Positions 37,923 to 48,006 of a stretch of DNA of 64,000 nucleotides are shown here, in pieces (positions within the stretch are counted from its first letter, which is position 1; each line of letters begins with the position of its first letter). The notes under the pieces were generated by a model, which was not told the DNA's origin, did no database searches, and saw nothing but the letters and a program-made list of their open reading frames with translations. This DNA is from an uncultured Eubacteriales bacterium (GTDB lineage: Bacteria; Bacillota; Clostridia; TANB77; CAG-508): NCBI GenBank assembly GCA_902787685.1, contig CADAHH010000005.1:1-64000 (forward strand), in the 5' to 3' direction. Position numbers and translations under genes: made by a program.

Positions 37923-38574
37923 CTAAATTTTTCTAGGTTTTAACTCCAAATAAATTGGCTTTTCATTTCCAATCATTGTTGATTTTCCGATGACCTGGAT
38001 AAACAATAGTATCTTCTGGTAATATTAATAGCTTTTTTGTTATAGATTCCATTATTTGTTTGAAATCTGATGTTGGCAAGTCTGTCCTTCCCCATGTTCC
38101 TCTAAATAAAGTATCACCTGAAAATAAGAGCTTTTGTTCTTTTTGATATAAAGATGCTCCTCCTTTTGTATGTCCTGGTGTATGAATTACTTTAAATTCA
38201 AGCTCTCCAATGTGAAGTAAATCTCCATCATCAATTCTAGAATCTGCTTCTAGTTCTATTTCTGGAAATCCTTCCATAAATTCTGTTAAATTTACTTTTC
38301 TGTCATTTAATCCATCTGCATCATCTCTATGAATTAATACTTTGCCACCCATTCTTTCTTTTAACTCTGTTACTCCACCTATATGGTCACCATGGCAATG
38401 TGTTAAAAATATATATTTCAAATTACCTTTCAAAATATTTATCATTTCAATAATTCTATCAACATCTCCAGCTGGATCTACAACCATAGTTTCTTTTGAG
38501 TCTTGATCAAAAACTATATAACAGTTCGTATCATCACCTATCCAAGTTGAAATTTTAAATCTCTTTAGTATCAT
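37923..38574 (-). CDS. Metallo-beta-lactamase-fold hydrolase (YqgX/glyoxalase II type), read through a CGGA +1 site
   Basis: Zinc hydrolase with HCHGDHIGG, HTPGHTKGG, FSGDTLF and the terminal VYPGH motif. The last motif is followed by CGG aaa atc aac and a truncated end. Skipping the C at 37989 gives cat gga aaa tca aca atg att gga aat gaa, YPGHGKSTMIGNEKP, the standard family ending, and a stop at 37923 (length 652 = 3n+1, 216 residues). Probably hydrolyses a thioester or related metabolite. A GGGACAGTCCC-type hairpin piece lies just beyond, near 37902. Confidence 0.88.
37986..37989 (-). other. In-frame CGGA +1 site in the MBL hydrolase
   Basis: Reads cat C gga aaa tca. The restored glycine completes the near-invariant PGHG motif. 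Confidence 0.9.
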
Positions 38575-38628
38575 AGCTATTCCCTCTTTTCATAAATTAG
38601 TACATAATTAATATTCTAATTTTCAAAT

Positions 38629-38703
38629 AATATGAAGTCAGAGGTAGGAAGTTGGAAGTTTGAAATCAAAATTCCGACTTCCTACCTCTGACCTCAAACA
38701 TCA
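38629..38703. repeat. Long hairpin between the MBL hydrolase and relA
   Basis: gatgtcagaggtaggaag-type arm (tgaagtcagaggtaggaagt) and its near complement (acttcctacctctgacctca) around a 30-base loop. Likely a terminator-like structure for relA; related tacctc-rich repeats lie at 35225-35325. Confidence 0.65.
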
Positions 38704-38705
38704 TA

Positions 38706-40922
38706 CTAAATCGTTTTTCTTCTTACCTCAAATACACTATCTACCTTCCTAATAGCTTTAAGCACACCATTAAGTTCATCTAAATTCTTAGTTTCTAATG
38801 TAATATAAATAATTGCTATTCTATCTTTCCCAGTCTTTGTATTAACTGCTAGAATATTCACTTTTGAACTTGCTATTGCTTTTAATATATCTGATAATAG
38901 GCCTATTCTATCATTTGCTTCTATTTCAATATCAACATTATATGAAGCTTGTTCTTCTTCTTCCCAATAAACATCTATTATTCTATTTTCTTCTTTTATT
39001 AATTCTTTAACATTTACACAATCTTTTCTATGAACTGAAACTCCTCTACCTTTTGTAATATAACCTATTATTTCATCACCAGGCAGTGGATTACAACATT
39101 TTGAAAACCTTACTAAACAATTATCAATTCCTTTAACTATAATACCATTACTTGATGCTTTAGTCTTTTTTTCGCTTCTTATTTTAGATAGTTCTTCTAA
39201 TTTGCTTTCTAAATCTTCTTCTGGATTTTCCTTTCTATATTCTATAAGCATTCTAGCTATTACTTTTGTAGCAGTATTTGCACCAAATCCTACAGCTAAA
39301 TACATTTCATCTAAATCTTTATATTTGTATCTATTTAGCATTGCATCAATATATTCTGTTTTAAACAATTTATCATATGGAATACCAACTCTTCTGATTT
39401 CTTTTTCAACAAGTTCTTTTCCCTTTTCAATGTTTTCTGCCTTCTTTTCCTTTTTAAACCAACTATTTATTTTATTTCTAGCTGATGTACTTTTTACAAA
39501 TTTAAGCCAATCTAAACTTGGTCCTTTAGAATTTTCTGATGTTATTATTTCAACAATATCTCCACTATTTAAAACTGTTATAATAGGCATCATCTTGCTA
39601 TTAATCTTACACCCTGTCATATGATTACCTATTTCAGCATGAATAGTATATGCAAAATCTATTGGAGTAGCTCCTTTTGGTAAAACTTTTATAGCTCCTT
39701 TAGGCGTAAATACATATACCTCATCCTCAAAAAGCTCTGTTTTAAGATTTTGTAAAAATTGCTCTGGATCTTGCATTTCTTGTTGCCATTCTAAAGATTC
39801 GCGAAGCCAGGCAAGTTTATCATCAGTTACAACTACATTTTTTCTACCTTTGCCCAAAAAATTTGCTTCTTTATATGCCCAATGTGCTGCGATACCAAAT
39901 TCAGCAATTTTATGCATGTCCCATGTTCTAATCTGAACCTCGAATGGTGTTCCTTTTTCTCCAAGTAATGTTGTGTGTATAGATTGATACATATTTGGTT
40001 TTGGAACAGCAATATAATCTTTAAATCTGCCAGGCATAGGGCTATACATTTCATGAACTACACCTAAAGCTGCATAACAGTCTTTTACAGAATTAACAAT
40101 AATTCTCATTGCAAATAAATCATATATTTGGTCTATTGTAGAATTGTCTCTTTGCATTTTTTTATAAATTGAATATAAGTGTTTTGCTCGACCAGTAACT
40201 TCAGCTTCAATTCTTTGCTTTTTTAATTGAACACGAATATCATCCATGATTTTTTCAATAAAATGTAGTCTTTCTTCCTTTTTCTTATTAATACTCTCAA
40301 CCAATTCATGAAATTCATCTGGATATAAATACTTAAATCCTAAATCCTCTAATTCTGCTTTAATTGAGTATAATCCTAATCTATTAGCAAGTGGAGCATA
40401 TAAATCAAGTGTTTCTTTTGCATTGGCAATTTGTCTATCTCTTTTTAGATATTTTAGAGTTCTCATATTGTGTAGTCTATCAGCAAGTTTTATTAAAATA
40501 ACTCTTATATCTTTTCCCATTGCTAAAAACATACGTCTATAGTTTTCAACTTGAGTTTCTTCAATAGTTGCAAATTGAATGTTTCCAAGTTTAGTTACTC
40601 CTTGTACCATGTCAGCTATTTCTTGCCCAAATAATTCAATAATATCTTCATAAGATGAGTCTGTATCTTCAACAACATCATGTAAAAGTGCAGCACAAAT
40701 TGTAGATTCATCTAATCCTATTTCTGCAAGTATATATGCTACATTAATGGGATGAATAATATATGGCTCTCCTGACCCTCTTTTTTGATTTTTATGTTTT
40801 TCATTTGCATAATTAAAAGCTTTCATAATTTGCTTAGAGTCTACTTTTCGTGATACTTCTTTTTTCTTGTTTATTACATCATCTATTGTTAAATTATTTT
40901 TTTCAGCCATAATTACAATCAC
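38706..40922 (-). CDS. relA: Bifunctional (p)ppGpp synthetase/hydrolase
   Basis: 738 residues, full-length RSH protein: HD hydrolase domain (HPINVAYILAEIGLD, ALLHDVVEDT), synthetase domain (AEVTGRAKHLYSIYKKM, FAMRIIV, YKDYIAVPKPNMYQS with the G-loop-like region), TGS domain (VYVFTPKGAIKVLPKGATPIDFAY), and C-terminal ACT domain. Controls the stringent response. CGC is used for arginine in WLRES, relevant to the CGG finding. Upstream of it on the same strand is recJ, as in many Firmicutes. Confidence 0.96.
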   Translation of the reverse strand: MIVIMAEKNNLTIDDVINKKKEVSRKVDSKQIMKAFNYANEKHKNQKRGSGEPYIIHPINVAYILAEIGLDESTICAALLHDVVEDTDSSYEDIIELFGQEIADMVQGVTKLGNIQFATIEETQVENYRRMFLAMGKDIRVILIKLADRLHNMRTLKYLKRDRQIANAKETLDLYAPLANRLGLYSIKAELEDLGFKYLYPDEFHELVESINKKKEERLHFIEKIMDDIRVQLKKQRIEAEVTGRAKHLYSIYKKMQRDNSTIDQIYDLFAMRIIVNSVKDCYAALGVVHEMYSPMPGRFKDYIAVPKPNMYQSIHTTLLGEKGTPFEVQIRTWDMHKIAEFGIAAHWAYKEANFLGKGRKNVVVTDDKLAWLRESLEWQQEMQDPEQFLQNLKTELFEDEVYVFTPKGAIKVLPKGATPIDFAYTIHAEIGNHMTGCKINSKMMPIITVLNSGDIVEIITSENSKGPSLDWLKFVKSTSARNKINSWFKKEKKAENIEKGKELVEKEIRRVGIPYDKLFKTEYIDAMLNRYKYKDLDEMYLAVGFGANTATKVIARMLIEYRKENPEEDLESKLEELSKIRSEKKTKASSNGIIVKGIDNCLVRFSKCCNPLPGDEIIGYITKGRGVSVHRKDCVNVKELIKEENRIIDVYWEEEEQASYNVDIEIEANDRIGLLSDILKAIASSKVNILAVNTKTGKDRIAIIYITLETKNLDELNGVLKAIRKVDSVFEVRRKTI

Positions 40923-40950
40923 CCCTTATTTAAAATTCTTTTACTCTTTA

Positions 40951-42661
40951 TTATATGCTTTTCATAATATCCTTTATATTAATTTGAATTGAATCAAACC
41001 CATTATATGAATTAATCTCTAAATTTCCAGCTAAATCAATTCTGTCACCTATTTTAAATATATTTACATATTCACCTAAATTAAAACCTATTGCACTAAT
41101 ATATGTGTTTTTATTGCTTTTTAGAGTGAGTTTTAAATGTTTGCCTTCTGATAGCCATCTTATTGAATCTATTTTTAAATCTTTAAAGACAAAAACTGGC
41201 ATTTCATTTGCTTCACCATATGGTTCAAGTAAATTTAAACTTTCTACATCTTGTCTATTTAATTCATCAATATCAATAATATCATCTATTTTAAGTGTTG
41301 GTATTAATTCAGATATATTAGAATTTTTAGCAACTTCCAAAAAACACTTTTCAAATTCTGATACTTTTGATTTATCAATTGCTAAACCAATAGCCATAGT
41401 ATGTCCACCAAATCCAATTAAATAGTCTTTACATTTCATTAATGCTTCATGTAAATCAAACCCTTTAATACTTCTTCCGCGAACCTCTACCTATTGTTTC
41501 TTTATCTTTAAATCCTATTAATATTGATGGTTTAGAATATTTTTCAGTGATTTTAGATGATACAATTCCCATAACGCCTATATGCCAATTTTCTCCTTTA
41601 AGCACAAAAGCATCTTGATTTTCTTTTTTCTCTGTTTCAATTTGTAAAAGAGCTTCTTCGTAAATTGTTTTTTCTTCTGTTTGTCTTTTCATATTATATT
41701 CTTGAGTTTTTTTAGCTAAAGCTTCAGCTTCTTCGTAATTGTCACATAACAATAGTTTTATAGCAACTTCCGCATCTCCCATCCTACCACATGCATTTAT
41801 TCTTGGCGCTATTCCAAATGCAATAGCAGTAGAATCAACTTTATTATATCCTATTAATTTTAATAGTACATTTAATCCTATATTTTTTGTACAATTAACA
41901 AGTTTTAACCCTAATTTTGTTATAACTCTATTTTCATCAACTAATGGAACTATGTCTGAAATTGTACCTATACATGCAATATCTAAATATTTTAAATACT
42001 CTTTTTCATCTAAATCTAATCGAATGCTTAATGCTTGGCAAATTTTAAATGCAACACCTGCACCACATAGTTCTCTAAATTGATACTGATTATCTTTTCT
42101 TTTACAATCAACTATAGCTACTGCGTCTTGTGGTAATTGCTCTCCTGGTTCGTGATGATCAGTAACAATAGTATCTATTCCAAATTCTTTTGCTAATTTT
42201 ACTTCTTCATTTCCTGTAATTCCACAATCAACTGTAATAATAAGAGTATATCCTTGTTTTGCTATTTTTTCAATAGATTCTTTATTTAAACCATATCCTT
42301 CAATTAATCTATTTGGTATATAATATCCACATTCTAAGCCTCTATCTTTAAGAAATTTTTTTAAAATTGTTGTACTTGTGATACCATCTACATCATAATC
42401 TCCATAGATTATAGTTTTTTCTTTTGTATCTATTGCTTTTAGTATTCTTTCTACTGCTTTTTCCATATCTGGCATTTCAAATGGATTATGAAAATTATGC
42501 CTATTAGGGTTTAAAAATATTTCTGCATTTTCTTCTGATATTCCTCTATTTACCATGATTGTTGAAAGCAATTTACTTAATTTATACTTTTCTTGTAGTT
42601 CTTTTATTTTATTGTTTATTTCGTCATTTTTTTTATTATTAATTTGCCATTTTTTTGTCAT
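40951..42661 (-). CDS. recJ: Single-strand DNA exonuclease RecJ, read through a CGGA +1 site
   Basis: DHH-family exonuclease. GDYDVDGITS, ITVDCGI, TDHHEPGEQLP and CGAGVAFK form the DHH domain; DHHA1 has GFGGHTMAIGLAI. The direct frame breaks in GRGS: tcg CGG aag aag tat taa. Skipping the C at 41479 gives tcg gga aga agt att aaa ggg ttt gat, GSGRSIKGFDLHEAL, the strongly conserved RecJ motif, and reaches the stop at 40951 (length 1711 = 3n+1, 569 residues). The two halves otherwise look like adjacent fragments of a pseudogene. Confidence 0.92.
41476..41479 (-). other. In-frame CGGA +1 site in recJ
   Basis: Reads tcg C gga aga agt. The glycine belongs to the conserved GSGRSI motif. Confidence 0.9.
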
Positions 42662-42773
42662 TTTATTTCCCCGTTTCTAATTTCAAATTGTACTACAAGA
42701 TTAAAAAAATATCAAGGAAAAACTAGACTTATTCAAAAAAAGTGTTACAATATTACAGTTTTAATAATGTTTT

Positions 42774-42995
42774 GCTCTTAAATAATAAAAATATAAATAT
42801 TTTAAGAATAAATCGAATGCGATTGGAGCATTATTAGAAATTCTTATTTAATAAAATGAGGGATGTTCACGGTACTCAAGCGCTAGCGCAGAGGGTCTGA
42901 GTGAAAGAGGCTCATTTTATTAAATTAGAATTTCTTTAATGTGTATTGAGCCGAGATTTTTCGAAAAATATTTATATTTTTATTGTTTAAGAGCA
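42774..42995. mobile_element. Palindromic intergenic element, copy E
   Basis: Arms tgctcttaaataataaaaat (continuing to about 42804) and near complement (42964-42995), with a second inner pair (aaattcttatttaataaaat and complement) and a GC-richer centre with gcgctagcgc. No ORF. Lies between recJ and the Tyr/Asn-rich protein gene. Confidence 0.65.
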
Positions 42996-43025
42996 TATTT
43001 GAACTAAAACTAATATATAGTAACT

Positions 43026-43583
43026 TTAGTATCTTGGGAACTGTGGTCTTGGTGGATATGGTGGCATAGGTGGTCTTGGTCTACAATTATGATTATTACA
43101 TGGTCTACCTATTAGTTCACGTAAAATCAATATTTTTATTATATCCATTAAACCATTATTTTTTGAAGGACCTCTGTTTTCTTGTTTTGTATCTTGTGCA
43201 TTTGTTTTATCTCCTCTAACATTATTATTTAAAGTAATATTAAGTTCTACTCCATTATTTGCTTCTACATTATTATAAATCTCTTCTGTCATTTGTTCTA
43301 TAAGTTCATTTGTTATTGTTCTATTATTGTTGCTACACACTTTTTTTACCATTGGATACACAACTTTGTATATTTCCGGATACATTTCTTCTATTTCACT
43401 ATTTGAAATACCTCTATTTTGATAGTTCATACTTTGGCGATAAGGTGAATAATTATAATCATATTCAAAATAATTTCTATTCATATTACATCCATACCCA
43501 TAATTATCTGGATATTGTTCATATGTATTTTGATACCCCTCTATTGGATAATTCCAAAAATTTTGCAAATAATCTTCATACAT
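43026..43583 (-). CDS. Tyr/Asn-rich protein, possible spore coat protein
   Basis: 185 residues. The first third is rich in Tyr and Asn (YEDYLQNFWNYPIEG, NYGYGCNMNRNYFEY), the centre is a helical region (EIEEMYPEIYKVVYPMVKKVC), and the C-terminus is Pro/Arg-rich (RPRPPMPPYPPRPQFPRY). Composition is like coat or exosporium proteins of clostridia, but no family match is claimed. It has its own upstream region and an AGGGAGG site. Confidence 0.65.
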   Translation of the reverse strand: MYEDYLQNFWNYPIEGYQNTYEQYPDNYGYGCNMNRNYFEYDYNYSPYRQSMNYQNRGISNSEIEEMYPEIYKVVYPMVKKVCSNNNRTITNELIEQMTEEIYNNVEANNGVELNITLNNNVRGDKTNAQDTKQENRGPSKNNGLMDIIKILILRELIGRPCNNHNCRPRPPMPPYPPRPQFPRY

Positions 43584-43652
43584 AAAAAAACCTCCCTAAA
43601 TAAATTAATATTATATATTATTCTTTAGAAAGGTTTTTGTGACTCTATAAAT

Positions 43653-44381
43653 TTACTGCATGGCAACTTTTAAAAGCTCTCTTAGATATGGTCTTTTTGG
43701 ATTTGGTAATTTATCTAATTCATTAAGTGCATTTTCTTTTTTGAAAAATATAAGTTTTTCAAATTCAGTTTCTAAATTGTTTTCTAAAAGATATTTTTTA
43801 TACTCATTAAAATGTATAATTAATTTCTCTTTTGTTTTATCAATTTTTCCTAATGCTATAAAACCATATACGTTTCTCTTAATATTTGGATATTCTAAAT
43901 ATTTAAATTTGTAATCAATAGTATCCAAATCAATATTTATTTCTTCTTTTAATTCTCTTTTAAGATTTTGTATTAAATCCAGTTTATCTCCATTAATATC
44001 AGAAGTATCTAATTGCCCTCCAGGAATTTGTAGACAATCAGGTTTTGAAGTTGTTTTGTCCATTTGTCCTACTACTAAATAATTATCTGTTGTTTGTAAT
44101 AAAATTCCAGTCCATGGTGAACATGCTCTGTACTTTTCTTCTTGAATGCCAACTCTTTCATTATATAAATAATGTGAATAATGAGACTTAACTGCAAGCA
44201 ATTCGATTGTGTTTTCATTTTCATGCATTGATTCTATAACAAAATTTTCTCCATCGAATAAATTCGGATTGTCTTTAATAACATTTTCCCAAAATTTTTT
44301 TATATCTTTTTGTAACTCTTCTGGTAATTCAATATATCTATCTTCATATTTTAAAATAACATCTTTATCAATTAATTCCAT
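43653..44381 (-). CDS. NUDIX hydrolase
   Basis: 242 residues; NUDIX box GGQLDTSDINGDKLDL followed by LKRELKEEINI (about residues 120-150), the glutamates in RELKEE forming the metal site. The N-terminal 80 residues are family-specific (SHYSHYLYNERVG). Probably in one transcription unit with the MBL proteins upstream. Confidence 0.85.
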   Translation of the reverse strand: MELIDKDVILKYEDRYIELPEELQKDIKKFWENVIKDNPNLFDGENFVIESMHENENTIELLAVKSHYSHYLYNERVGIQEEKYRACSPWTGILLQTTDNYLVVGQMDKTTSKPDCLQIPGGQLDTSDINGDKLDLIQNLKRELKEEINIDLDTIDYKFKYLEYPNIKRNVYGFIALGKIDKTKEKLIIHFNEYKKYLLENNLETEFEKLIFFKKENALNELDKLPNPKRPYLRELLKVAMQ

Positions 44382-44424
44382 TTTAATTATATCCTTTTAA
44401 TTCTCTTATAAATGTTTTCAATCC

Positions 44425-45123
44425 TTATATTTTTAACACTTCTCCATCTTCGGGAAAGTTTACATATTCGTTTCTATCTTCATAGTCTCCTCTATGGATT
44501 GCATAAAATTTGCATTTTTTATATTTTTTTGCATATTCTGTAAAATCAGCTAATCCCATGTGCATAGGAGTTGTTGTTATACCATTTACATCACCAAACA
44601 AATAATCTACATTTTTACATATTTCTTCAAAATTATCACATACTGTTGTATCACAAGTATATCCTATTTTTTTATTATCTTTTTCTAAAATGTAACCATA
44701 TATTGATTTTGTTTTACCATGAACAAGAAGCAAAGGTTTTATAACATATTCATTAATTTTAAAACTTTCATTCTCTTTTAGTTCAATTATCTCTAGCTCA
44801 TCTAAAAGAATTTCATTGTCTTGAGTTATAGTTAAAAAATCTTTTATCGTTTTTTCAATTCCAATTGGTCCTAATACTTTTATTTTATTATCATTCTCTT
44901 TTCTAATTCGTCTAGTTACTAAAATATGCAAAATATCAGCAAAATGATCTGAATGAAAATGTGATATTAATATATATTTTATACTTTTAGTCTCTATATC
45001 TAATCTTCCTAATTGCTTAACTGTACCACAACCTACATCTATTAACAAGTCATCAATTAATACACTTGTATTTGCCCTTGTCTTACATCCCATATTTCCT
45101 GTTCCAATAAATGTTATTTTCAT
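44425..45123 (-). CDS. MBL-fold hydrolase, RNase Z-like
   Basis: 232 residues; ITFIGTGNMGCKTRANTSVLI at the start, seen as FIGTGNMGCK, then HFHSDHFADI, and the closing HMGLADF and AIHRGDYED histidines. The fold fits RNase Z/phosphodiesterase relatives, but it is shorter than true RNase Z. Substrate unknown. Confidence 0.8.
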   Translation of the reverse strand: MKITFIGTGNMGCKTRANTSVLIDDLLIDVGCGTVKQLGRLDIETKSIKYILISHFHSDHFADILHILVTRRIRKENDNKIKVLGPIGIEKTIKDFLTITQDNEILLDELEIIELKENESFKINEYVIKPLLLVHGKTKSIYGYILEKDNKKIGYTCDTTVCDNFEEICKNVDYLFGDVNGITTTPMHMGLADFTEYAKKYKKCKFYAIHRGDYEDRNEYVNFPEDGEVLKI

Positions 45124-45162
45124 AATTCTAATCTCCCTTCTTTATTCATATATCTGTAATAA

Positions 45163-45969
45163 TTAATCTAAGTCTATTACATCTAAATCATCTGGAACAT
45201 ATAAATTTCCATCAAAATATTCTTTACCTTCCGCTAAAAATCTTTGTTTTCTTGTTTCTATATTATCATCTAATGTGTGCCATAATATTAAATTCTTAAC
45301 ATTTAAATCATTCATATTTTTACATACATCTTCAACATTTGAATGATAATATTTTATTAATCCAGTATACTTGTTTTTTTCACTTGTTGAAAAAGCCTCA
45401 TGTAAAACCCAATCAGCATTTTTTACTCTTTCATAATTTTGAGTAGCACAAGGAACATCTCCTAAATAAAACATTTTTTTATTATCTTCTAAAATAATTT
45501 CAAATCCATATTGTGTAGATGCAGTAGAATAAGTATCTAGAATTTTCATTTTATATCCTATTACATCATATTCTAGTCCATCTTCTATAATTTGATAGTT
45601 AATTCTATCTTCATATTCATTAATAAAAGCATTCTGAAAAGTTGCTTTAATTATATAATCAACAATTTCTTTAATTTCTTTATCACAATATATATTTAAA
45701 TTCCCTTCATATTCGCCTAATTTAATAGAAGTCAATATCTTTCTTATAAAAGGAATTAAACCTAGTAAGTGGTCTATATGTTTATGTGATATAAATACAT
45801 CATGAATTGTTGAAACATTAATTCCAGATAATTTAAGCTGTTTTAATATTTGCATTCCCCCACCAGTATCAACTAGTAGACATTTATCATCATGTTGTAA
45901 TACTCCACTTAAAGTAAATCCTTTATCTGATATTCCTGCACATGTTCCTAAAACATAAAATTTTTGCAT
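45163..45969 (-). CDS. MBL-fold hydrolase, RNase Z-like
   Basis: 268 residues from the ATG at 45969 (start MQKFYVLGTCAG, site AAAGGA). A longer frame to 46047 would add 26 residues encoded by a GGGACAGTCCC hairpin and is rejected. Motifs: LVDTGGGMQ, SHKHIDHLLGL, and LHEAFS and ILWHTLDD later. Substrate unknown. Member of a run of three MBL proteins. Confidence 0.82.
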   Translation of the reverse strand: MQKFYVLGTCAGISDKGFTLSGVLQHDDKCLLVDTGGGMQILKQLKLSGINVSTIHDVFISHKHIDHLLGLIPFIRKILTSIKLGEYEGNLNIYCDKEIKEIVDYIIKATFQNAFINEYEDRINYQIIEDGLEYDVIGYKMKILDTYSTASTQYGFEIILEDNKKMFYLGDVPCATQNYERVKNADWVLHEAFSTSEKNKYTGLIKYYHSNVEDVCKNMNDLNVKNLILWHTLDDNIETRKQRFLAEGKEYFDGNLYVPDDLDVIDLD

Positions 45970-45987
45970 TTTTAATATCCTTTCTAT

Positions 45988-46020
45988 ATTTTTTTCATTG
46001 GGGACAGTCCCCAATGAAAA
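45988..46020. repeat. GGGACAGTCCC-type hairpin (copy 3)
   Basis: Near-perfect palindrome ttttttcattggggacagtc continuing to ccccaatgaaaaaa, between two MBL genes. Confidence 0.8.
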
Positions 46021-46024
46021 AATT

Positions 46025-46651
46025 TTACAGTAATATTTTTCCTTCAATTCCTTTATCTAATAAATTGACAAAATCTGTTGCATCTTGTTTTGTACCTACA
46101 ACTGAGCCATAATGAATTGGAACTGCCATTTTTGGTTTTATTATATTTATTAAATCTGCCGCTTCTTTTGCTGTCATTGTATAAGTTCCCCCAACTGGAA
46201 CAAATGCTATATCACATTTAACGGTTTTGTTTTCATCTGTAATATCAGTATCTCCTGCAATATAGTATTTTAAGCCATTTAATTCTATCACATATCCAAC
46301 CCAATTATTTTGCTTTGGATGAAATTGTTTATTTGTATTATACGCTGGAATTGTTTCAATATTAATTCCTTCAACACAATATTTTTCATTTGGTTGAACT
46401 ACTATTAAGTTTTCACTATTTGTAATACTTTCAGCCTTTTCTTTTAAATCATTTGTTACTATAATTTTTGTATTTTCTTTAATAATCTTTTTTATATCTT
46501 CTTCTGAATAATGGTCATAATGACTATGTGTTATAAAAATTATATCAGCATCATGGCTATCATCTTCAATTTTAAATGGATCTATATATATCACTTTAGC
46601 TTTATTTATTTTTATACTACTATGGTATAATACTTGAATATTTTCTAACAT
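46025..46651 (-). CDS. MBL-fold hydrolase, UlaG-like
   Basis: 208 residues; VLYHSSIKI, THSHYDHYSEEDI, YIAGDTDIT and VPIHYGSVVGT motifs of the UlaG/YtkL-type family of metal-dependent hydrolases. It follows the AlkP-family gene by about 40 bases. Substrate unknown. Confidence 0.87.
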   Translation of the reverse strand: MLENIQVLYHSSIKINKAKVIYIDPFKIEDDSHDADIIFITHSHYDHYSEEDIKKIIKENTKIIVTNDLKEKAESITNSENLIVVQPNEKYCVEGINIETIPAYNTNKQFHPKQNNWVGYVIELNGLKYYIAGDTDITDENKTVKCDIAFVPVGGTYTMTAKEAADLINIIKPKMAVPIHYGSVVGTKQDATDFVNLLDKGIEGKILL

Positions 46652-46690
46652 ATTAAAATCTCCTTTTATCTGTTTCAGTCATATTATAAA

Positions 46691-47803
46691 CTATTTTTTT
46701 ACTACAATTAATGGCACATATACTTCATCATCTGTGTACCCCGCATGATGTGACTTCTTAACATTCTTTTTATGATAATTAATAGTTTTATTGCCTTTAG
46801 CAATTGCCAAAAAATCTCCAAGTGCACTTCTAAAAATTTCATTTTCTTCTCCATCTCCAAAAAGCTTGCTATCTATTACATCTTGTATGGTATATAAATC
46901 AAAATCATCTATAAAACTCTGATTGAATAATTTAACAAATCTTTCTTTCATACCCTTTTTTATGAAAAAGTTTACTGCTCTAGAATCTAACGAAAAATCC
47001 CTTTCCATACAATCTAAAAGATCTGGATAGTCCTCTAAATGAATGTTTTCTACTGGAACATGTCCATGATCGGCAACTATAAAAACAACTGTATCTTCTA
47101 GTTTATTACAAAGCTTTTCCATCATAATATTTCTATATCTTATTAAATCTTTCACTTCGCTTGAGTAAGTACCAAATATGTGCATTACTGTATCAGGCTC
47201 TGTATCATATGCATAAATATATTTTTTTCCATCTTGATTACATAGCTCTTCAATTTTATTTAACATATCATCTAAGTCAAAATGTCTGTATTTTGCAAAC
47301 TCAAAAGGCATTAATTCATATGCTTTATACTTATTTGCTTCATTTATATCATCTACTATAGTCTTTGTTTTCATATATTTTTCTTTAATCTTTTTTACTT
47401 CAGGTAAAGGAGTTTTTGTTTCATCTCCTTTTTCACATTCTGGATAAACTTCAATAGTTTTATCGATATCTTTAAAATACATATACCATCCTAACATTCC
47501 AGACTCTATTGGATTTAGTCCTGTTCTTATTGATGTTGTTGCAGCTACTGTAGTTGCAGGAAATACAGATGTGATTTTTTTCAATCTGTTTTTAATCATA
47601 AAAGAATCTGGTGGAAGTATATTATCAATTATATTTGAACCCATTCCATCAAAAAGAATTGTGACAACATTTTTAGGTTTTCTTTCTTCTAATATTCTGT
47701 CAATATAATCAATTGTATTATGTTTGTAATCTAATTCAAAATACTTTCTAATTGAACATGCTAAATTTGTAATGCATTCATTATAATTATTTTTAAGTTC
47801 CAT
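46691..47803 (-). CDS. Alkaline phosphatase superfamily phosphodiesterase
   Basis: 370 residues; ILFDGMGSNI metal site, the nucleophile region FPATTVAATTSIRTG, TEPDTVMH, VIVADHGHV (VFIVADHGHVPV) and SHHAGYTDDE motifs place it with nucleotide pyrophosphatase/phosphodiesterase-type enzymes. Cytoplasmic by lack of a signal peptide. Substrate unknown. It heads the MBL/NUDIX gene group. Confidence 0.87.
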   Translation of the reverse strand: MELKNNYNECITNLACSIRKYFELDYKHNTIDYIDRILEERKPKNVVTILFDGMGSNIIDNILPPDSFMIKNRLKKITSVFPATTVAATTSIRTGLNPIESGMLGWYMYFKDIDKTIEVYPECEKGDETKTPLPEVKKIKEKYMKTKTIVDDINEANKYKAYELMPFEFAKYRHFDLDDMLNKIEELCNQDGKKYIYAYDTEPDTVMHIFGTYSSEVKDLIRYRNIMMEKLCNKLEDTVVFIVADHGHVPVENIHLEDYPDLLDCMERDFSLDSRAVNFFIKKGMKERFVKLFNQSFIDDFDLYTIQDVIDSKLFGDGEENEIFRSALGDFLAIAKGNKTINYHKKNVKKSHHAGYTDDEVYVPLIVVKK

Positions 47804-48006
47804 AGTTTTCTCCCTATATCATCTTTTTTGTCTTATTTTATCATATAAATATAAAAAAATAAAGCATAGAAATTATTATTTTCTACACTTTCTCACCTCT
47901 CACTTCACTTTTTGATCCTTCTACTCTTAAATATGTTATATTCAGTTTGGAAAAGAATTAAATTTTAACACAGCCAAAATTGTAATTATTTTTCAAACCT
48001 ATCAAA

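Noticed and set aside
38706..40922. Opposite-strand ORFs within relA, recJ, tig, clpX and other long genes
   Set aside because: They are antisense shadows with hydrophobic, repetitive composition typical of reversed AT-rich genes.
45970..46047. N-terminal 26-residue extension of the second MBL protein
   Set aside because: Encoded by a dispersed hairpin; the ATG at 45969 has a good ribosome site and begins at the family's normal start.
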